From JBJXGC01 sp046154545 (GTDB lineage: Bacteria > Chloroflexota > Dehalococcoidia > Tepidiformales > Tepidiformaceae): a DNA stretch of 15,670 nt. The notes beneath the pieces were generated by a model. That model had not been told where the DNA came from. It made no database searches and saw only the letters and a list, made by a program, of their open reading frames with translations. The stretch is taken from NCBI GenBank assembly GCA_046154545.1, contig JBJXGC010000160.1, positions 1 through 15,670 on the forward strand, in the 5' to 3' direction. Shown here piece after piece: positions 1-6,521 of this stretch. The number at the start of each line of letters is the position of its first letter. Within the stretch, counting starts at the first letter, position 1. Both the position numbers and the translations under genes were made by a program.

Positions 1-21
1 ATACTTGTCTCCCGACTCGTA

Positions 22-35
22 CCTCGCGGGCGAGG
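22..35. other. Short GC-rich inverted repeat upstream of the dnaD-like gene
   Basis: The arms CCTCGC and GCGAGG flank a GG centre and are perfect complements. A G-rich stretch follows, with no T-run, so it does not look like an intrinsic terminator. Nothing else is recognisable in the first 153 bases. The frame of the downstream gene is open from base 1, but the codons before about 154 do not look like family sequence. Confidence 0.25.
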
Positions 36-153
36 GGGAGGAGGGGTTTGCTCTCGCCGGCGGGTGCACATTTCCGGCAGGGCACGCGCTTCGCGGTTCA
101 GTTCGTCCGCGCTCAAAGGCGAGGCTCTCTTCGGCGGCAAGGACCTGGGGACG

Positions 154-858
154 GTGACCCACGAATCCGTCTTCTCCGGGTTCCCGGCCGTCGCCCGGGC
201 CACGACCGTGCCCAACATCTTCTTCTCGGTCGTGCTTCCGCGCCTGCGCGCCAGCGGCGACCTCCTCGCCTTCCTCTGGGCTTCGCGCCTTGTCCAGGAA
301 CAGCGCGGGGAAGTCCGGTTCGTGACGGCCGGCCAGATCTGGGAGCAGGACGGTGCCGCTGAGGCTTTCCACGAGTTCGGCGGCGGGCGCGAAGGACTGG
401 ACGGCGGCCTCCGCCGTTGCGTCGAGGTCGGCGCCCTGCTTGGCGTCGAAGTCGTCGGCCGTGATGGGGAAGAGACCGTCTATCTCGTCAATAATCCAGG
501 CTCACGCCGTGCCGTCGCCCGGGCCCGTGGCGGCGAACTCGAACTGCGGCCCGAGACGGTCGTCCGGGCCATCGCCGTCGAGTCGCGGCCCGGCATCTTC
601 CGGCTCTACGAAGAGAACGTCGGCACGATCACGCCTATCGTCGGTGAGCGGCTCATCGCCGCGGCCGACGAATACCCCTGGGAGTGGATCGAGGACGCCT
701 TCCGCGAAGCCGCGGAGCTGAACAAACGGAACTGGCGCTACGTCGAACGCATCCTCCAGAACTGGGCCCAGGAGGGCCGCAATGAAGCACCTCAGCAAGA
801 TCCTGTCGGACCCCAGCAGCGTCTCTTCGGCGGCGCCACTCCGGCCCGCCGCGCCTGA
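154..858 (+). CDS. DnaD-domain replication initiation protein
   Basis: Predicted protein of 234 residues. The C-terminal part (about residues 147-209) is a classic DnaD domain: FRLYEENVG, then a helix with YPWEWIEDAFREA, then NKRNWRYVERILQNWAQEG, the Y-x3-IL-x2-W core. The N-terminal part resembles the winged-helix half of DnaD/DnaB-type primosome proteins, with a GFP...VPNIFFSVVLP segment and RFVTAGQIW. Members of this family act in helicase loading and primosome assembly in Firmicutes, and Chloroflexota versions are common. I chose the GTG at 154 because recognisable family sequence begins just after it and a GGGG stretch lies 3-6 nt upstream. An in-frame GTG at 64 would add 30 residues of low-complexity sequence without a plausible ribosome binding site. 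The last 77 nt overlap the helicase-loader gene in another frame, implying co-translation and joint function. Confidence 0.82.
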   Translation: MTHESVFSGFPAVARATTVPNIFFSVVLPRLRASGDLLAFLWASRLVQEQRGEVRFVTAGQIWEQDGAAEAFHEFGGGREGLDGGLRRCVEVGALLGVEVVGRDGEETVYLVNNPGSRRAVARARGGELELRPETVVRAIAVESRPGIFRLYEENVGTITPIVGERLIAAADEYPWEWIEDAFREAAELNKRNWRYVERILQNWAQEGRNEAPQQDPVGPQQRLFGGATPARRA

Positions 859-2176
859 CCCGGTGCCCGGTGACCCGGAGTGTCCGCGCTGCGCCGGCTC
901 CGGCCGCTTCGTGGTCGAGCGCCCGTGGGACGACCCGCGCTTCGGCAAGGCAGAGCCCTGCGACTGCGTCCTCCGCGAAAGTGGCGAGGTCCGCCGTTCG
1001 CGCCTGGAACGGATCAGCAACCTCGGCACCCTGACGCGGTTCACGTTCGAGACGCTCGCCCCAGCCGGTGACGACGCTGACCGCGACTGGAGTGGCCGCG
1101 CCCGCGCGGCGGCCGAGGCCTTCGCCGACGATCCCCGGGGCTGGCTCGTCTTCACCGGTCCCAGTGGCAGCGGGAAGACCCACTTCGCCGCCGCCATCGC
1201 CAACCGCCGGATCGCCCTCGGCTCGCCCGCCCTCTTCATGGTCGTCCCCGACATGCTCGACCACCTCCGTTCCAGCTACGACGCGGCCGACGAGGACGTG
1301 GGGTTCGACCAGCTCTTCGAACATGTCCGCAACGCGCCGCTCCTCCTCCTCGACGACATCGACGCGGCGGCCCCAACGCCCTGGGCGAAGGAGAAGCTGC
1401 TCCAGGTCGTGAACCATCGCTACAACCTCCAGCTGCCCACCGTCTTCACCTGCTCGACCCGGCCGAAGCTGCTCGACGACCGGATGGCGACCCGCCTCAG
1501 CGACCCCCAGGTCTCAACCATCCTGCCGCTCGAAGGTCCGCGCGCGAGCGCCGGCTACGACCAGGTCGGTGGGATGACCCGCGAGCGCCTCAGTTCGATG
1601 ATGTTCCGCGACCTCGTCGAGTCGTCCCGCTGGTCGGAGACCGAGCGCTCGAACTTCACGAGCGTGCTTCTCGCCGCGCGGACGTTCGCCGAAGACCCGC
1701 AAGGCTGGCTGGTGATTCGCGGCGAACACGGCTGCGGCAAGACCCACCTGGCCGCAGCCATCGCCAATAAGGCGCTGGCCGGTGGCCTCTCGGTCTTCTT
1801 CGCTGTCGTCCCCGACCTTCTTGACCACCTCAGGGCGACCTTCGCGCCCTCCAGCGAGACGACCTACGACGAACTCTTTGAACGAGTGCGCAACGCCGAA
1901 CTCCTTGTGCTCGACGACCTTGGGGCCCACCAGTCGTCGCCCTGGGCGGAGGAGAAGCTCTTCCAGATCGTGAACTACCGGACGCTCCTGCCCCTCCCCA
2001 CGGTGGTGTCCACGAACCTCCAGCCGGGCGAGTTCCAGAAGCTCCACCCGCGGCTCTACGCCCGCATCTTCGACCCCCACGCGGGGTCGTTGATCGAAGT
2101 CCTCGCGCCCCACTACGCCCTCGGCCGTGCCCCGGGGCGCTCCGAGCCGCCGCGCCGGCGGGGGCCTGCGCGATGA
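782..2176 (+). CDS. DnaC-like helicase loader with two AAA+ ATPase domains
   Basis: 464 residues. The ATG at 782 is preceded by GGAGGG at 771-776. The N-terminal region has a CxxC...CxC cluster (C34, C37, C60, C62), the metal-binding element often seen in DnaC/DnaI-type loaders. AAA+ domain 1: Walker A GPSGSGKT at 126-133, Walker B LLLLDD at 187-192, sensor-1-like TCSTRP near 223-228, box-VII arginine region near RMATRLSD. AAA+ domain 2: Walker A GEHGCGKT at 314-321, Walker B LLVLDD at 374-379, STNLQP at 410-415, then PRLYARIFD near 423-431. The two copies align almost without gaps, including VVPD(M/L)LDHLR and PWA(K/E)EKL, so this is an internal duplication. Ordinary DnaC is about 250 residues with one AAA+ domain. 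Both nucleotide sites look intact. The dnaD-domain gene overlaps its start, so the pair probably loads the replicative helicase. The stop overlaps a possible ATG (ATGA at 2173-2176). Confidence 0.85.
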   Translation: MKHLSKILSDPSSVSSAAPLRPAAPDPVPGDPECPRCAGSGRFVVERPWDDPRFGKAEPCDCVLRESGEVRRSRLERISNLGTLTRFTFETLAPAGDDADRDWSGRARAAAEAFADDPRGWLVFTGPSGSGKTHFAAAIANRRIALGSPALFMVVPDMLDHLRSSYDAADEDVGFDQLFEHVRNAPLLLLDDIDAAAPTPWAKEKLLQVVNHRYNLQLPTVFTCSTRPKLLDDRMATRLSDPQVSTILPLEGPRASAGYDQVGGMTRERLSSMMFRDLVESSRWSETERSNFTSVLLAARTFAEDPQGWLVIRGEHGCGKTHLAAAIANKALAGGLSVFFAVVPDLLDHLRATFAPSSETTYDELFERVRNAELLVLDDLGAHQSSPWAEEKLFQIVNYRTLLPLPTVVSTNLQPGEFQKLHPRLYARIFDPHAGSLIEVLAPHYALGRAPGRSEPPRRRGPAR

Positions 2177-2259
2177 CCGGCGCCCGCGACCCCAGCGGCC
2201 GCAACGGCCGCGGCTACAGCGGGATTCACGCGCGGCCGGGCATCGCACACCACCTGTAG
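2173..2259 (+). CDS. Possible 28-residue ORF coupled to the loader gene (doubtful)
   Basis: An ATG at 2173 overlaps the loader stop codon in the ATGA arrangement, with a G-rich stretch about 9 nt upstream. It would encode a short Gly/Arg-rich peptide (MTGARDPSGR... ending in AHHL). Most of it lies inside the first copy of the direct repeat. The second copy keeps the same frame for about 18 codons (GARNPSGRDGRGYSGIH) but has no start codon and then diverges with indels. I recognise no family. It could be a coupled micropeptide, but a chance ORF within a repeat is at least as likely. Confidence 0.2.
   Translation: MTGARDPSGRNGRGYSGIHARPGIAHHL
2175..2255 (+). repeat. Imperfect direct repeat, copy 1
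   Basis: About 81 bp, repeated 139 bp downstream with few differences: a handful of substitutions in the first 57 bases, then small indels. It contains a perfect short hairpin, arms GCGGCC and GGCCGC around a 5-nt loop (GCAAC). It begins at the loader stop codon. There is no T-run after the stem. Similarity may continue weakly past the end into a shared CGCGACC. Its role is unknown; an RNA hairpin element or intergenic repeat family is possible. Confidence 0.75.
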
Positions 2260-2313
2260 ACGCGACCCTCCAGGGGGCTGGATTCCGGCACTCTCCCGGT
2301 TCACCCGACACCG

Positions 2314-2393
2314 GACCGGCGCCCGGAACCCCAGCGGCCGCGACGGCCGCGGCTACAGCGGGATTCACGGGTCAGCCGGGCATCGCACCACCT
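2314..2393 (+). repeat. Imperfect direct repeat, copy 2
   Basis: This is the second copy of the element starting at 2175. The hairpin arms GCGGCC/GGCCGC are unchanged, while the loop differs by one base (GCGAC instead of GCAAC). The 58 bp between the copies and the 66 bp from here to the NUDIX stop hold no recognisable gene. The 283-bp gap between loader and NUDIX gene is explained mainly by these two copies. Confidence 0.75.
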
Positions 2394-2459
2394 CCGGGAG
2401 GATACCGCGACCAGGTACGCAGTGATCGTGGCACGCGAGTGTCCATTTCGGGCGACGCG

Positions 2460-2978
2460 CTACTGAGATCGGCGCCCCACCCAATCCTTGAGCGCCCACT
2501 CGGTTGAGTCGAAGGCGAGTTCGGTCCAGGGGATTTCGTGGGCGTAGAACCAGCCGATCTCGCTGGTCTCGTGGCCCGCTTCGCCTTCGCCCAGCGCCTC
2601 TGCTTCATAGACGATGAGCACCACCCCTGGCTCGGTCCGGGTGTAGACCCCGGACAGCCTCAGGTTCGTGACCTCAAGGCGCGCTTCCTCGAGCGTCTCC
2701 CGCGTGGCTGCCTCTTCCGCCGTCTCGCCCACGTCCATATAGCCGCCGGGGAAGACCCAGGTGCCGATGCGCGGCTCGATCGCGCGGCGTACGAGGAGGA
2801 TGCGGCCATCGGCGCCAATGGGAATCGTGCCGGCCACCGGACGCGGGTTGATGTAGTGCACGAACCGGCAGCCGACGCAGACCAGGCGGGTGCGGGTGTC
2901 CCCTTCGGGGGTCGCGCTCGCCAGCCGCTCGCCGCAGTGCATGCAATAGCGCGAAAAGCTGTGGGGATGGTTGCTCAC
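2460..2978 (-). CDS. NUDIX hydrolase with N-terminal zinc ribbon
   Basis: 172 residues from a GTG start, chosen because GGAGG lies 4 nt upstream on the minus strand; a longer frame to 3056 runs into moaE. The N-terminus has a zinc ribbon, CMHC (residues 12-15) and CVGC (34-37), followed by the typical FVHYINPRPVAGTIP transition. The NUDIX box is at about 79-101: G79-x5-E85-x7-R93-E94-x2-E97-E98, with Arg where the consensus has its last Gly. NUDIX enzymes hydrolyse nucleoside diphosphates linked to another group; the substrate here cannot be read. The SQPWPFPxS motif of NADH pyrophosphatase NudC is absent, so NudC is unlikely. It starts 10 nt after the moaE stop, so it is probably co-transcribed with moaD-moaE. 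Confidence 0.88.
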   Translation of the reverse strand: MSNHPHSFSRYCMHCGERLASATPEGDTRTRLVCVGCRFVHYINPRPVAGTIPIGADGRILLVRRAIEPRIGTWVFPGGYMDVGETAEEAATRETLEEARLEVTNLRLSGVYTRTEPGVVLIVYEAEALGEGEAGHETSEIGWFYAHEIPWTELAFDSTEWALKDWVGRRSQ

Positions 2979-2988
2979 CCGACCTCCG

Positions 2989-3441
2989 TTAGCGCCGCAT
3001 CCCTGCGGGGGCCTGCTGCAGGCCGAGCGATTCCGGCCCCTCGATCCACTCCTCACCGTCCTCCCACACCTCTTTTTTCCAGACCGGCACCTTCTTCTTG
3101 ATCTCGTTCACCAGCCAGTGGCCGCCCTCGAACGACTCGGCCCGGTGGCCGCAGCTCACGGTGATCAGCAGGCTCGCCTCGCCGATCGCGAGCCGTCCCG
3201 TGCGGTGGAGGACGGCGCAGTCGATCAGGCCGAACCGCGCGATGGCCTCTTCCGCGATCTGGCGCATCACTTTTTCGGCCATCTCCGGGTAGGCGTCGTA
3301 GACGAGGTGGCTCACCTTGCGGTCGAGGTTGTTGTCGCGCACGACGCCGAGGAAGACGTTGATCGCCCCGGCCGCCGGCGATTCCACGGCGGCGATCGCC
3401 TCTGCTGTGTCGAGCGGCTGGTCGGTGACGCGGATGAGCAT
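2989..3441 (-). CDS. moaE: Molybdopterin synthase catalytic subunit MoaE
   Basis: 150 residues, the usual MoaE length. It binds MoaD and transfers sulfur from the MoaD C-terminal thiocarboxylate to cyclic pyranopterin monophosphate, giving molybdopterin for the molybdenum cofactor. Visible family blocks are GAINVFLGVVRD (25-36), the HRTGRLAIGEASLLI segment (79-93), GHRAESFE (98-105), and the catalytic lysine block with K115 and K122 in IKKKVPVWKKE, then WEDGEEWIEGP. These correspond to the essential lysines and the His-Arg pair of E. coli MoaE. ATG start, 4 nt after the moaD stop, so the two subunits are translated together. Confidence 0.96.
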   Translation of the reverse strand: MLIRVTDQPLDTAEAIAAVESPAAGAINVFLGVVRDNNLDRKVSHLVYDAYPEMAEKVMRQIAEEAIARFGLIDCAVLHRTGRLAIGEASLLITVSCGHRAESFEGGHWLVNEIKKKVPVWKKEVWEDGEEWIEGPESLGLQQAPAGMRR

Positions 3442-3445
3442 GCGT

Positions 3446-3691
3446 TTACCCCCCGGATACTGGCGGGATGAGCGCGAGCGTGGCCCCGGCCATCACCGGC
3501 TCACCCTCCTGCGCGTAATCCTCGTTGATAGCGTACATGAGCGACGGCACAATCGGCGCCAGCCCGGGATGCAGCGCTACCACGCGGTCGCGGACGCGGC
3601 CCACCGTGTCGCCGTGCTCCCACGGCAGGTCGAGCTTGCGCGTGCCCGCCCGCTCGGCGGCACCGGCGAAGAGGAGGACGGTGACGTTCAT
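3446..3691 (-). CDS. moaD: Molybdopterin synthase sulfur carrier subunit MoaD
   Basis: 81 residues with the ubiquitin-like fold pattern and the diagnostic C-terminal Gly-Gly (80-81), preceded by LALIPPVSGG. That glycine is adenylated by MoeB and thiocarboxylated, then donates sulfur in the MoaE reaction. It is the first gene of the minus-strand moaD-moaE-NUDIX unit. No ribosome binding site precedes the ATG; instead a TAGAAT box ends 6 nt before it, suggesting a leaderless message. Other cofactor genes (moaA, moaC, moeA/B) are not in this window. Confidence 0.95.
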   Translation of the reverse strand: MNVTVLLFAGAAERAGTRKLDLPWEHGDTVGRVRDRVVALHPGLAPIVPSLMYAINEDYAQEGEPVMAGATLALIPPVSGG

Positions 3692-3697
3692 CGCACC

Positions 3698-3703
3698 ATT
3701 CTA
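3698..3703 (-). promoter_or_regulatory. Putative -10 box of moaD (TAGAAT)
   Basis: TAGAAT on the minus strand is separated from the moaD ATG by 6 nt. It matches TATAAT at 5 of 6 positions. No clear -35 is visible. The spacing puts transcription start at or next to the start codon, the TANNNT pattern of leaderless genes. comF diverges from this 69-bp gap. Confidence 0.5.
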
Positions 3704-3760
3704 GCCGAGCCAGGGCACGGCCGCGGTTGCCGTCCCGCCCGCCGCACGCTCCAATGCGCC

Positions 3761-4477
3761 ATGGTCTCGCTACGACAGGCACTTTCCCAGGTGGGCCGGT
3801 CCGCGCTCGACCTCGCCTATCCGCCACGGTGTGCCGCCTGCGGCCGTTTCGGAGCGCTGCTCTGTGCTCCCTGCGGCGCGAAGATGGAGCCGGCCACCGG
3901 TCCCGGCCGCTGCCCGAACTGCTCCGCTCGCTGGCCGGGGCCGCTCAACTGCCCGCGCTGCGTTTCGTGGACCAGCCTCGACGGCGCCCGTGCCGCCTTC
4001 GAGATGGATGGCCCGGCGAGGGCCGCAGTCCACGCCCTCAAGTACGCCGGCCTCCGGGCGGTGGCGCCCCTCATGGCCGCATCCATGCGCGAACTGTGGG
4101 ACGGGCGGGCCTTCGATGCCGCCGTCCCCATCCCGCTCCATAGACGCCGGAGGCGCGAGCGTGGCTTCAACCAGGCCGAGGTCCTCCTGCGTGAACTGGG
4201 CTGGCCGCGCCTCCCTGGCACGCTCGACCGGAACCGGAAGACGAGGACCCAGGTCGGGCTCGGCGCCGCCCAACGCCGCACGAACGTGAGCGGCGCGTTC
4301 GCGTTCACGGGCGACTCCCTCGAGGGCCTCACGGTCGTCCTCGTGGACGACGTAGTGACCACCGGCGCCACGGCCGATGAGTGCGCCACCGTCCTCCACG
4401 ATAAGGGAGCACGCCTCGTGTACGCCGTCTCTTACGCCCGCGCCTCGCACGACGGCCCGCGCCCGCCACGCGACTGA
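3761..4477 (+). CDS. comF: ComF family amidophosphoribosyltransferase-like protein
   Basis: 238 residues. The N-terminus carries four Cys pairs, C24/C27, C35/C38, C51/C54 and C64/C67, the double-zinc-ribbon head of ComF proteins. The type I phosphoribosyltransferase domain follows: HALKYAGL (91-98), VPIPLHRRRRRERGFNQAE (122-140), KTRTQVGLGAAQRRTNVSGAF (160-180) and the PRPP-binding loop VVLVDDVVTTGAT (192-204). ComF proteins are linked to DNA uptake in naturally competent bacteria; the reaction catalysed is not established. The ATG at 3761 is used because the frame upstream lies over moaD/moaE antisense and does not look like protein. No strong ribosome binding site is seen. Confidence 0.93.
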   Translation: MVSLRQALSQVGRSALDLAYPPRCAACGRFGALLCAPCGAKMEPATGPGRCPNCSARWPGPLNCPRCVSWTSLDGARAAFEMDGPARAAVHALKYAGLRAVAPLMAASMRELWDGRAFDAAVPIPLHRRRRRERGFNQAEVLLRELGWPRLPGTLDRNRKTRTQVGLGAAQRRTNVSGAFAFTGDSLEGLTVVLVDDVVTTGATADECATVLHDKGARLVYAVSYARASHDGPRPPRD

Positions 4478-4510
4478 GGCACGGTTAATCCCCCTTTTCG
4501 GGCGCCGGAC

Positions 4511-4516
4511 TACAAT
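4511..4516 (+). promoter_or_regulatory. Possible -10 box upstream of the MoxR operon (TACAAT)
   Basis: TACAAT lies 52 nt before the moxR start, in the 91-bp gap after comF. It matches TATAAT at 5 of 6 positions. The best upstream hexamer, TTAATC at 4485-4490, is 20 bp away and weak. This would give a short 5' leader with the GGGAG ribosome binding site at 4559-4563. Confidence 0.3.
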
Positions 4517-4568
4517 GGGCGAACCGTCGGCGCTGCGCTGCCGTCGCGAACCTGGTGTGGGAGCAACC

Positions 4569-5558
4569 ATGACCTCTGCCGCGCACACCCTGACCTCGGC
4601 CGCGGCGGATGCGGCCCGTACCCTGGGCCGGGTGCGCGACGAGGTTCACCGCACGATCGTCGGCCAGGACACGCTGATCGACCGCCTCCTCGTCGGCTTC
4701 CTCTGTGGCGGCCACGTGCTCGTTGAGGGTGTCCCGGGTCTCGCGAAGACGCTCACCGTCTCGACGCTCGCCCGCGCCCTGGGCCTGCACTGGGTGCGCT
4801 TGCAGTTTACGCCGGACCTCCTCCCCGCCGACCTCGTCGGCACTGAGATCTTTAGCGTGAGCGAGGGGAAGTTCACGGTCCGGAAGGGCCCGCTCTTCGC
4901 CAACATCGTCCTGGCCGACGAAGTGAACCGGGCGCCGGCCAAGGTGCAGTCTGCCCTCCTCGAAGCGATGCAGGAGCGCCAGGTGAGCATCGGCGGCGTT
5001 ACCTTCCCGCTCGATCCGCCGTTCCTCGTGATGGCCACGATGAACCCGATCGAGCAGGAAGGCACGTACCCCCTGCCGGAAGCTCAGCTCGACCGATTCC
5101 TCCTGAAGGTGAAGGTGGACTACCCCAGCCGCCAGGATGAGCGCCAGATCCTCGAGATGGGGTTGAATGGAGGCATGCCGGCCGGCCGGTCCGTTGCCTC
5201 GCGGGCCGACCTCGAGACGGCGGCGGCGGCGGTCCACGAAGTGGTGTTCGATGACTCGCTCAAGGAGTACATCGTCCAGATCATTTACGCCACGCGCCGT
5301 CCCGCCGCCTACCGCATGCCCGAGCTCAAGTCGCTGATCGCCTTCGGCGCCTCCCCCCGGGCGAGCATCGCGCTCGCCCAGGCGGCCCGCGCCCACGCCT
5401 TCCTCCAGGGCCGCGGCTACACCACGCCCGACGATGTGAAGGCACTCGCCCACGACGTCCTCCGCCACCGCATCGTCACAACTTACGAGGCGGAAGCGGA
5501 AGAGCTGACCACCGACGACCTGATCGACCGCGTCCTCGAAGGGGTCGATGTCCCCTAG
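4569..5558 (+). CDS. moxR: MoxR family AAA+ ATPase
   Basis: 329 residues, typical MoxR length. Walker A GVPGLAKT (54-61), Walker B IVLADEVN (113-120), sensor 1 ATMNP (156-160), and arginine-finger region LPEAQLDRF (169-178). The block TPDLLPADLVG (81-91) is a MoxR hallmark. MoxR ATPases act as cytoplasmic chaperones, usually on VWA-domain proteins encoded beside them, for maturation or metal insertion. Here four such partners follow on the same strand. Start chosen at the ATG with GGGAG 5 nt upstream; longer frames run into comF. It is 21 nt from the next gene, so it leads the operon. Confidence 0.95.
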   Translation: MTSAAHTLTSAAADAARTLGRVRDEVHRTIVGQDTLIDRLLVGFLCGGHVLVEGVPGLAKTLTVSTLARALGLHWVRLQFTPDLLPADLVGTEIFSVSEGKFTVRKGPLFANIVLADEVNRAPAKVQSALLEAMQERQVSIGGVTFPLDPPFLVMATMNPIEQEGTYPLPEAQLDRFLLKVKVDYPSRQDERQILEMGLNGGMPAGRSVASRADLETAAAAVHEVVFDDSLKEYIVQIIYATRRPAAYRMPELKSLIAFGASPRASIALAQAARAHAFLQGRGYTTPDDVKALAHDVLRHRIVTTYEAEAEELTTDDLIDRVLEGVDVP

Positions 5559-5579
5559 CTTTGGTGACCGGAGTGGCTG

Positions 5580-6521
5580 ATGTTCTGGCGGCGGCGAAAG
5601 AACGGGAAGGACGGTGCAACGCCGGGGCAAGACGGCGTCGGCACGCTTCCTCGCGAAATGCTCGATCGGGTGAAGGCGATCGAGATCCGGGCCCGCCGCC
5701 TGGTCAACGACCTCTTTCTCGGCGAATATCACGCCGTCTTCCGCGGCCGCGGCCTGGAGTTCGACGAGCTCCGGCCCTATTACCCGGGTGACGATGTCCG
5801 GTCCATCGACTGGAAGGCGTTCGCCCGCACGCAGGAGCCGATGATCCGGCGCTATCGCGAGGATCGTGACCTGACGGTGGTCTTCCTTGTGGATGTGAGC
5901 GCTTCGCAGGGAGCCGGGGCCTTGCCTCGTACCAAGGCCGACCTGGCGGCCGAGGTCTGCGCGGTCCTCGCCATCTCCGCTATTCGCAACAAAGACCGCG
6001 TCGGCCTGCTCCTCTTCGCCAGCAAACCCGAGCGCTTCGTGCGGCCTGCCGGTGGCCGGACGCACGTCCTCCGCGTCGTCCGCGAGATCCTCTGGGCCCA
6101 CCCCGAGACGCGCGGCACTGACATCGGCGCCGCCCTTGAGTACCTCACCGGCGTCCAGAAGCGGCGGGCGACGGTCTTCCTCGTCTCGGACTTCCTGACG
6201 ACAGGCTACGGCCGCCAGCTGCGCGCCGCCGCCCGCCGCCACGACCTCATCGCCCTCCGCGTCCGTGAGCCCATGGACGAACAGCTGCCGAACGCGGGCA
6301 TCATCTCCGTGAGAGACGCCGAGTCCGGTGCGCTTCTCGACGTGGACAGCGGCAGTAAGCGGGTGCGTGCGGCCTACGCGGCGCGAGTGGCGGAGTTCGA
6401 CGATGAACGGCGCCGCCTCTTCGGCGAATTGAACATCGACGAAGTGCGCCTCGAGGTCGGCAAGGACTACGTGCCCGCGCTGCTCCAGTTCTTCCGCCAC
6501 CGCGCCGTGGGGGCCGCCTGA
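5580..6521 (+). CDS. DUF58 family protein with VWA fold
   Basis: 313 residues, soluble (no membrane segment). It has the DUF58 signature at about 48-97: GEYHAVFRGRGLEFDELRPY, then PGDDVRSIDWKAFART. A VWA-type metal site follows: DVSAS (D105, S107, S109), T180 in RGTD and D204 in LVSDF, so the MIDAS looks complete. DUF58 proteins almost always sit next to MoxR and are thought to be its clients or partners. GGAG at 5567-5570 gives a good ribosome binding site. The TGA stop shares its A with the ATG of the next gene. Confidence 0.93.
   Translation: MFWRRRKNGKDGATPGQDGVGTLPREMLDRVKAIEIRARRLVNDLFLGEYHAVFRGRGLEFDELRPYYPGDDVRSIDWKAFARTQEPMIRRYREDRDLTVVFLVDVSASQGAGALPRTKADLAAEVCAVLAISAIRNKDRVGLLLFASKPERFVRPAGGRTHVLRVVREILWAHPETRGTDIGAALEYLTGVQKRRATVFLVSDFLTTGYGRQLRAAARRHDLIALRVREPMDEQLPNAGIISVRDAESGALLDVDSGSKRVRAAYAARVAEFDDERRRLFGELNIDEVRLEVGKDYVPALLQFFRHRAVGAA

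Noticed and set aside
64..153. Upstream GTG start for the DnaD-domain gene
   Set aside because: Adds 30 Ser/Arg/Gly-rich residues without family similarity, and the nearest purine-rich run is about 17 nt away.
653..2368. Long minus-strand frames (653-1417 and 1514-2368) opposite the loader
   Set aside because: Antisense shadows of the duplicated AAA+ gene. Their apparent similarity to each other only mirrors the duplication.
2175..2393. CRISPR array
   Set aside because: Only two imperfect 80-bp copies with a 58-bp gap, no regular short spacers and no cas genes.
2127..2507. 126-codon plus-strand frame covering the direct repeats
   Set aside because: Overlaps the loader end and the NUDIX 3' end, is low-complexity Pro/Ala/Arg-rich, and the two repeat copies are read in different frames within it.
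2979..3056. N-terminal extension of the NUDIX gene
   Set aside because: Would overlap moaE coding sequence, and the GTG at 2978 has a clear GGAGG upstream.
3317..3760. N-terminal extension of comF
   Set aside because: Runs antisense over moaE and moaD; Cys-rich ComF sequence begins only after the ATG at 3761.
4485..6500. 671-codon open frame on the minus strand opposite moxR and the DUF58 gene
   Set aside because: It is the antisense shadow of two clear genes. GC-rich codon use makes long reverse frames; composition is Asp/Glu/Arg/His-rich with no recognisable domain.
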